DNA from: Desulfosporosinus meridiei DSM 13257
GTDB taxonomy: Bacteria > Bacillota > Desulfitobacteriia > Desulfitobacteriales > Desulfitobacteriaceae
Length of the DNA: 64,000 nucleotides
NCBI RefSeq assembly: GCF_000231385.2
Contig: NC_018515.1
Coordinates: 2,748,501 to 2,812,500 of the forward strand
Direction: 5' to 3'
Shown: one piece after another, positions 61,418 to 64,000 of the stretch
Layout: every line of letters starts with the position of its first letter
Position numbering within the stretch: position 1 is the first letter of the stretch
The notes under the pieces: generated by a model
Database searches by the model: none
What the model saw: the letters and a program-made list of their open reading frames with translations, nothing else
Told to the model about the DNA's origin: nothing
Made by a program: the position numbers and the translations under genes

Positions 61418-61744
61418 TTATGAACAACTTCCGCCGCAACTATCGCCACAACCTCCGCCAGACTTTGCTGTACGAATTTCGAATCCGCCACCATGACTGG
61501 ATTCCACAAAATCGATAACAGCTCCCTCTAAGTGGGTTGTAAGTTTTTTATCCGTAAGAATTGAAACACCGTGCTCTACATCAAGAATATCTTCATCTGT
61601 TTTTGACTCTTCCAGAGTCATGCCGAAATTCGGCCCACCTCAGCCAATGCCTGCAAGATAAAGGCGGAGGAATGCATTCTCTTTATTTTGGTTCTTAAGC
61701 ACTTCTTTAACTTTTTGGGCAGCTAGTTCCGTAATATTAACCAT
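61418..61744 (-). CDS. HesB/IscA-like selenoprotein, in-frame TGA read as Sec
   Basis: 108 residues if TGA at 61642-61640 (codon 35) is read as selenocysteine. N-terminal part MVNITELAAQKVKEVLKNQN and AFLRLYLAGIG-Sec-GGPNFGMTL fit the HesB/IscA family, in which this site is the conserved Cys (GGCSG-type). The C-terminal end has the two Cys pattern (SGGGCGDSCGGSCS) of A-type scaffolds. A Sec in place of the first Cys is a known class, HesB-like selenoproteins. AAAAGGAGTGAAGATA precedes the ATG. The reading beyond TGA stays open and conserved, unlike a pseudogene. The nearby hairpin fits a SECIS. Confidence 0.85.
61604..61620 (-). promoter_or_regulatory. candidate bacterial SECIS element
   Basis: TGACTC-TGGAA-GAGTCA is a perfect 6-bp hairpin about 19 bases after the TGA; the loop begins about 25 bases after it and has G as its second base, fitting published bSECIS rules (stem, G in the first two loop bases, 16-37 base distance). 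A smaller GCCGA/TCGGC stem lies nearer. Confidence 0.65.
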
Positions 61745-61837
61745 TATCTTCACTCCTTTTAATTCAACTGATTCTAAATATACCATACTTCAAGTTTTTT
61801 TAAAAGTATCTTATAAATATAACTCTAATTTTCTAAT

Positions 61838-62077
61838 TTATACTTGTTTGCCATTGCTATTTGGTTGGAAATCATTCCAAAGACGACGAACCTCAACTTC
61901 AATACTTGCCGGCAGATCTTGTGAGAATTTCTGCCATTGCTTTAATTCCCCTTGGATTACCTGAACCCAACTATGATCTTTTGGCCAAGCAATAAAAGCC
62001 TTCGGTTGGGGAAGAAATATTGTCCGAGCAAGTCCTAAGAATACTAGAATCGTAAACAATCGCCAAAGCCAACGCAT
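61838..62077 (-). CDS. small membrane-anchored protein, unknown
   Basis: 79 residues. One N-terminal helix (LWRLFTILVFLGLARTIF), then a soluble region (KDHSWVQVIQGELKQWQKFSQDLPASIEVEVRRLWNDF). AAAGGATG lies upstream of the ATG at long spacing. Follows the HD-domain gene on the same strand, 23 bases apart, so probably co-transcribed. No family recognised. Confidence 0.5.
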   Translation of the reverse strand: MRWLWRLFTILVFLGLARTIFLPQPKAFIAWPKDHSWVQVIQGELKQWQKFSQDLPASIEVEVRRLWNDFQPNSNGKQV

Positions 62078-62100
62078 TATCGTGATTCATCCTTTCAAGC

Positions 62101-62730
62101 TTATCTACTATCAGCTTGTCCAGAATCTGAAATTTTAAATCGTTCGGTATGCAATTGTTGCCAAAATCCTTCCATATAAAGAAACAGTGGATCAAAAAAA
62201 GTCTGAGCAGTCTTCGTGAATAGGTGATCCCGATAACTACAGATCCTCTCGCGGTAAAACTTTTCACAGGAGTTTTCTCCTACTAAAGTCCAGCCTTGAA
62301 CACCGGCCCATATAAACAATCGTCCTAATCCTATGGCACCAACAAAGTCTAATTTATCTGCATCGTACAAAATTTTCGCTTCAAGAGTCTTTGGTTCATG
62401 ACCTGCCTCTCGAGAATGAGAAACGATAGCTTCTCTAACTTGGCGAACAATCTCTTCAGAATAGCCATTTTTTAAAAGTATGTTCACGGCTAAACCTGCA
62501 CTGCTTTCGGCGTGAGTCCTCTCAACAGCTCCAGACCGACCGATATCATGTAAAAGGGCTGCCAATTCGACAACAGTGATATCGGCACCTTCTTCTAGAG
62601 CAAGTTTTCTCCCCCACTCTCTGACTCGTAGTGCATGGTCTAGATCATGGGCACGATCCTTTCTTGCATAAAAACCTTGAGCAACTTGAATAATCTGTTG
62701 TAAGGCATCGTGATTCGCTGTATTATCCAT
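62101..62730 (-). CDS. HD-domain phosphohydrolase
   Basis: 209 residues. The HD motif is AALLHDIGRSGA with H's of AHDLDHALRV, IVSHSRE and the acidic LYDADKLDFVGAIG; this is the metal-dependent HD superfamily. Such proteins act on nucleotides or (p)ppGpp-like compounds; the substrate is not known. GGGGGGATTGGAAA precedes the ATG. Confidence 0.88.
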   Translation of the reverse strand: MDNTANHDALQQIIQVAQGFYARKDRAHDLDHALRVREWGRKLALEEGADITVVELAALLHDIGRSGAVERTHAESSAGLAVNILLKNGYSEEIVRQVREAIVSHSREAGHEPKTLEAKILYDADKLDFVGAIGLGRLFIWAGVQGWTLVGENSCEKFYRERICSYRDHLFTKTAQTFFDPLFLYMEGFWQQLHTERFKISDSGQADSR

Positions 62731-62960
62731 TTTCCAATCCCCCCCATTCCAGAAGGATAAATCAGTAAGATTTCAAACTTAGTGCTGGTATAAATTCATC
62801 TTATTCCCGCAACTTGGGCTTGTCAAGTTTACCAGTTATGGAATATTGTACTCATTATTCTTAATGCATTCTTTGGTTATCTAGTTTTTACCCATTTCCA
62901 AACCGATAATGTTAAATTATGATATACTTTTACTAAAATATATTTTACTTAGGAGAAGCT

Positions 62961-63683
62961 ATGCGCAAATACTTACCAACATTTTTACTTATATTGGGGG
63001 CATCTATGGCAGCCTTCCTTTACATAATCTCAACTGAGTCTATGATTCCACTATCAACTCTTAATCAGGAATCCCCTGCGAACCACGAGCCCCTCCCCAT
63101 ATCCTCAGAGCAAAGCACTGATTCCCCCACTTCACAGCTTGATAAGCAACTGACTACCACCAGCCCCACCCAAACTCATCATATCTCTGACCCTCGTGCC
63201 CTTCTTCTCTATGATGAGGGACTGAAACTTTATTATCAACGCCAGTTTCCTGAAGCTCTAGATCTCTTTAATCAAGCTTTACAAATCGATGCCCTTTGTT
63301 ATGAAGCTCTGAATGCCAAAGGGGCTACTCTTGCTTTTCAAGGGCAACACGATCAAGGGCTTGTTCTTATCAAACAAGCCCTTGATCTAAACCCCACTTT
63401 TGTTTATGCAAATTTCAATTTAGGCTTGGCCTATGAACTTGCCGGTAAGTGGGATGATGCTATCGCTTCCTATCAAAAAGCTTTACAGCTCGATGATCAA
63501 GATACCTGGAGTTATTATGGCATAGCCAGTATATACGGCCGCCAAGGCAATGTTGAGAAAGTCCTGGTATATCTGGAACAAGCTATAGCACTTGAACCTG
63601 AAGTCAAGTCAGTCGCCCGCAGCGAGCACGACTTTTCCCCTGTTCAACAGGATCCTCGCTTTCAAGCTCTGGTTAAGCCTTAA
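62961..63683 (+). CDS. membrane-anchored TPR protein
   Basis: 240 residues. An N-terminal helix (FLLILGASMAAFLYIIS), a Ser/Thr/Pro-rich linker, and three or more TPRs: LLYDEGLKLYYQRQFPEALDLFNQALQID, EALNAKGATLAFQGQHDQGLVLIKQALDLN, NFNLGLAYELAGKWDDAIASYQKALQLD. Probably an extracytoplasmic interaction protein. TAGGAGAAGCT precedes the ATG. Convergent with pepF, 1 base apart. Confidence 0.8.
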   Translation: MRKYLPTFLLILGASMAAFLYIISTESMIPLSTLNQESPANHEPLPISSEQSTDSPTSQLDKQLTTTSPTQTHHISDPRALLLYDEGLKLYYQRQFPEALDLFNQALQIDALCYEALNAKGATLAFQGQHDQGLVLIKQALDLNPTFVYANFNLGLAYELAGKWDDAIASYQKALQLDDQDTWSYYGIASIYGRQGNVEKVLVYLEQAIALEPEVKSVARSEHDFSPVQQDPRFQALVKP

Positions 63684-63684
63684 T

Positions 63685-64000
63685 CTACCCAAGGAGTTTC
63701 TCCAATCGGTCTACTAGCTCCGAGAAAACTCCCAGCGCATTTCGTACTGGGGCAGGAGTCTCCATATCCACTCCTGCTTTTCTTAATAATTCGATGGGAT
63801 AGTCTGAACTTCCACCACTTAAAAACTCTAGATACCTAGCCACCGCAGGCTCCCCTTCCTCTAAAATAGCCCGGGCAAAGGCAATCGCCGCGGAGAAACC
63901 GGTTGCGTATTTATAGACGTAAAAAGCATTATAAAAATGAGGTATACGTGCCCATTCTAAAGCAATCTCTGGATCTAATATTACGTCGTTACCATAGTAT
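63685..64000 (-). CDS. pepF: oligoendopeptidase F (M3B), C-terminal part, cut by window edge
   Basis: About 104 residues visible, gene continues beyond the right edge. [35 protein letters not shown] and [31 protein letters not shown] are typical for the C-terminus of PepF, a zinc metallopeptidase whose HEXXH lies outside. It degrades peptides, fitting the peptide importer of this genome in a general way. Confidence 0.85.
   Translation of the reverse strand, partial: YYGNDVILDPEIALEWARIPHFYNAFYVYKYATGFSAAIAFARAILEEGEPAVARYLEFLSGGSSDYPIELLRKAGVDMETPAPVRNALGVFSELVDRLEKLLG

Noticed and set aside
61418-61621. A frameshifted or truncated HesB-like pseudogene starting at the inner ATG (61621)
   Set aside because: The upstream frame is open and conserved to the TGA codon, starts with a strong ribosome site, and the inner ATG has none. 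Read-through as selenocysteine explains all.

Overview
The window comes from a low-GC, endospore-forming anaerobic member of the Firmicutes. The gene set (Spo0A, a probable SpoVM, SpoVR/YhbH/PrkA, a PdaB-type deacetylase, a futalosine-pathway menaquinone enzyme, a corrinoid adenosyltransferase, a siroheme reductase fragment, a probable selenoprotein, frequent TTG/GTG starts behind strong AGGAGG sites) fits Desulfosporosinus/Desulfitobacterium-like Clostridia. The genus is an inference. This is chromosomal backbone: I see no transposase, phage or CRISPR array.

Layout. 1-7.2 kb: end of an rRNA methyltransferase gene, UPF0180, a secreted/membrane M28 peptidase, a PLD-like lipoprotein, a histidine phosphatase, a probable 6S RNA, a winged-helix protein and panB. 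7.3-13.5 kb: small membrane protein, FmdE-like protein, lgt, a large FtsA-like ATPase and a Cache-HAMP-GGDEF cyclase. 13.7-19.6 kb: pgi-pfkA-(DnaA paralogue), a LysR regulator, cyclophilin, DedA. 19.9-25.7 kb: spoVR-yhbH-prkA, then cobO with an unknown partner. 25.8-30.5 kb: TPR proteins, PdaB-like deacetylase, YitT protein. 30.7 kb: tRNA-Arg(CCG). 30.8-37.1 kb: a complete peptide ABC transporter (substrate-binding protein, two permeases, two ATPases) with an internal terminator, plus tmk. 37.5-41.4 kb: spo0A, ferredoxin, a DUF1858-siroheme reductase fusion and three very small genes, one of them a SpoVM candidate of 21 codons. 41.5-42.0 kb: a gene-free, strongly structured repeat locus. 42.0-49.0 kb: pssA, a DinG-type exonuclease-helicase, a lipoprotein, pabAB fusion and pabC. 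49.1-55.9 kb: small enzymes, FliK-like/FlhB-like pair, DUF2103, phosphodiesterase, mqnE, DMT transporter. 56.0-64.0 kb: uvrC, a c-di-AMP riboswitch with an NlpC/P60 hydrolase, PFL/ACT pair, a HesB-like gene read through an in-frame TGA (selenocysteine), HD phosphohydrolase, TPR protein and the end of a pepF gene.

Working together: several loci serve sporulation and the cell envelope (spo0A, spoVM, spoVR cluster, pdaB-like, NlpC/P60, lgt, pssA), others serve cofactor supply (panB, pabAB/pabC for folate, mqnE for menaquinone, cobO for B12). The most notable items are the TGA-containing HesB-like gene with a good SECIS-like hairpin, the unannotatably small SpoVM candidate, the duplicated structured element at 41.55-42.0 kb, and a DnaA paralogue lacking the N-terminal domains next to glycolysis genes. 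Start codons were moved inward from the longest frame where a clear Shine-Dalgarno site supports it. All assignments are from reading motifs by eye; no database search was run.
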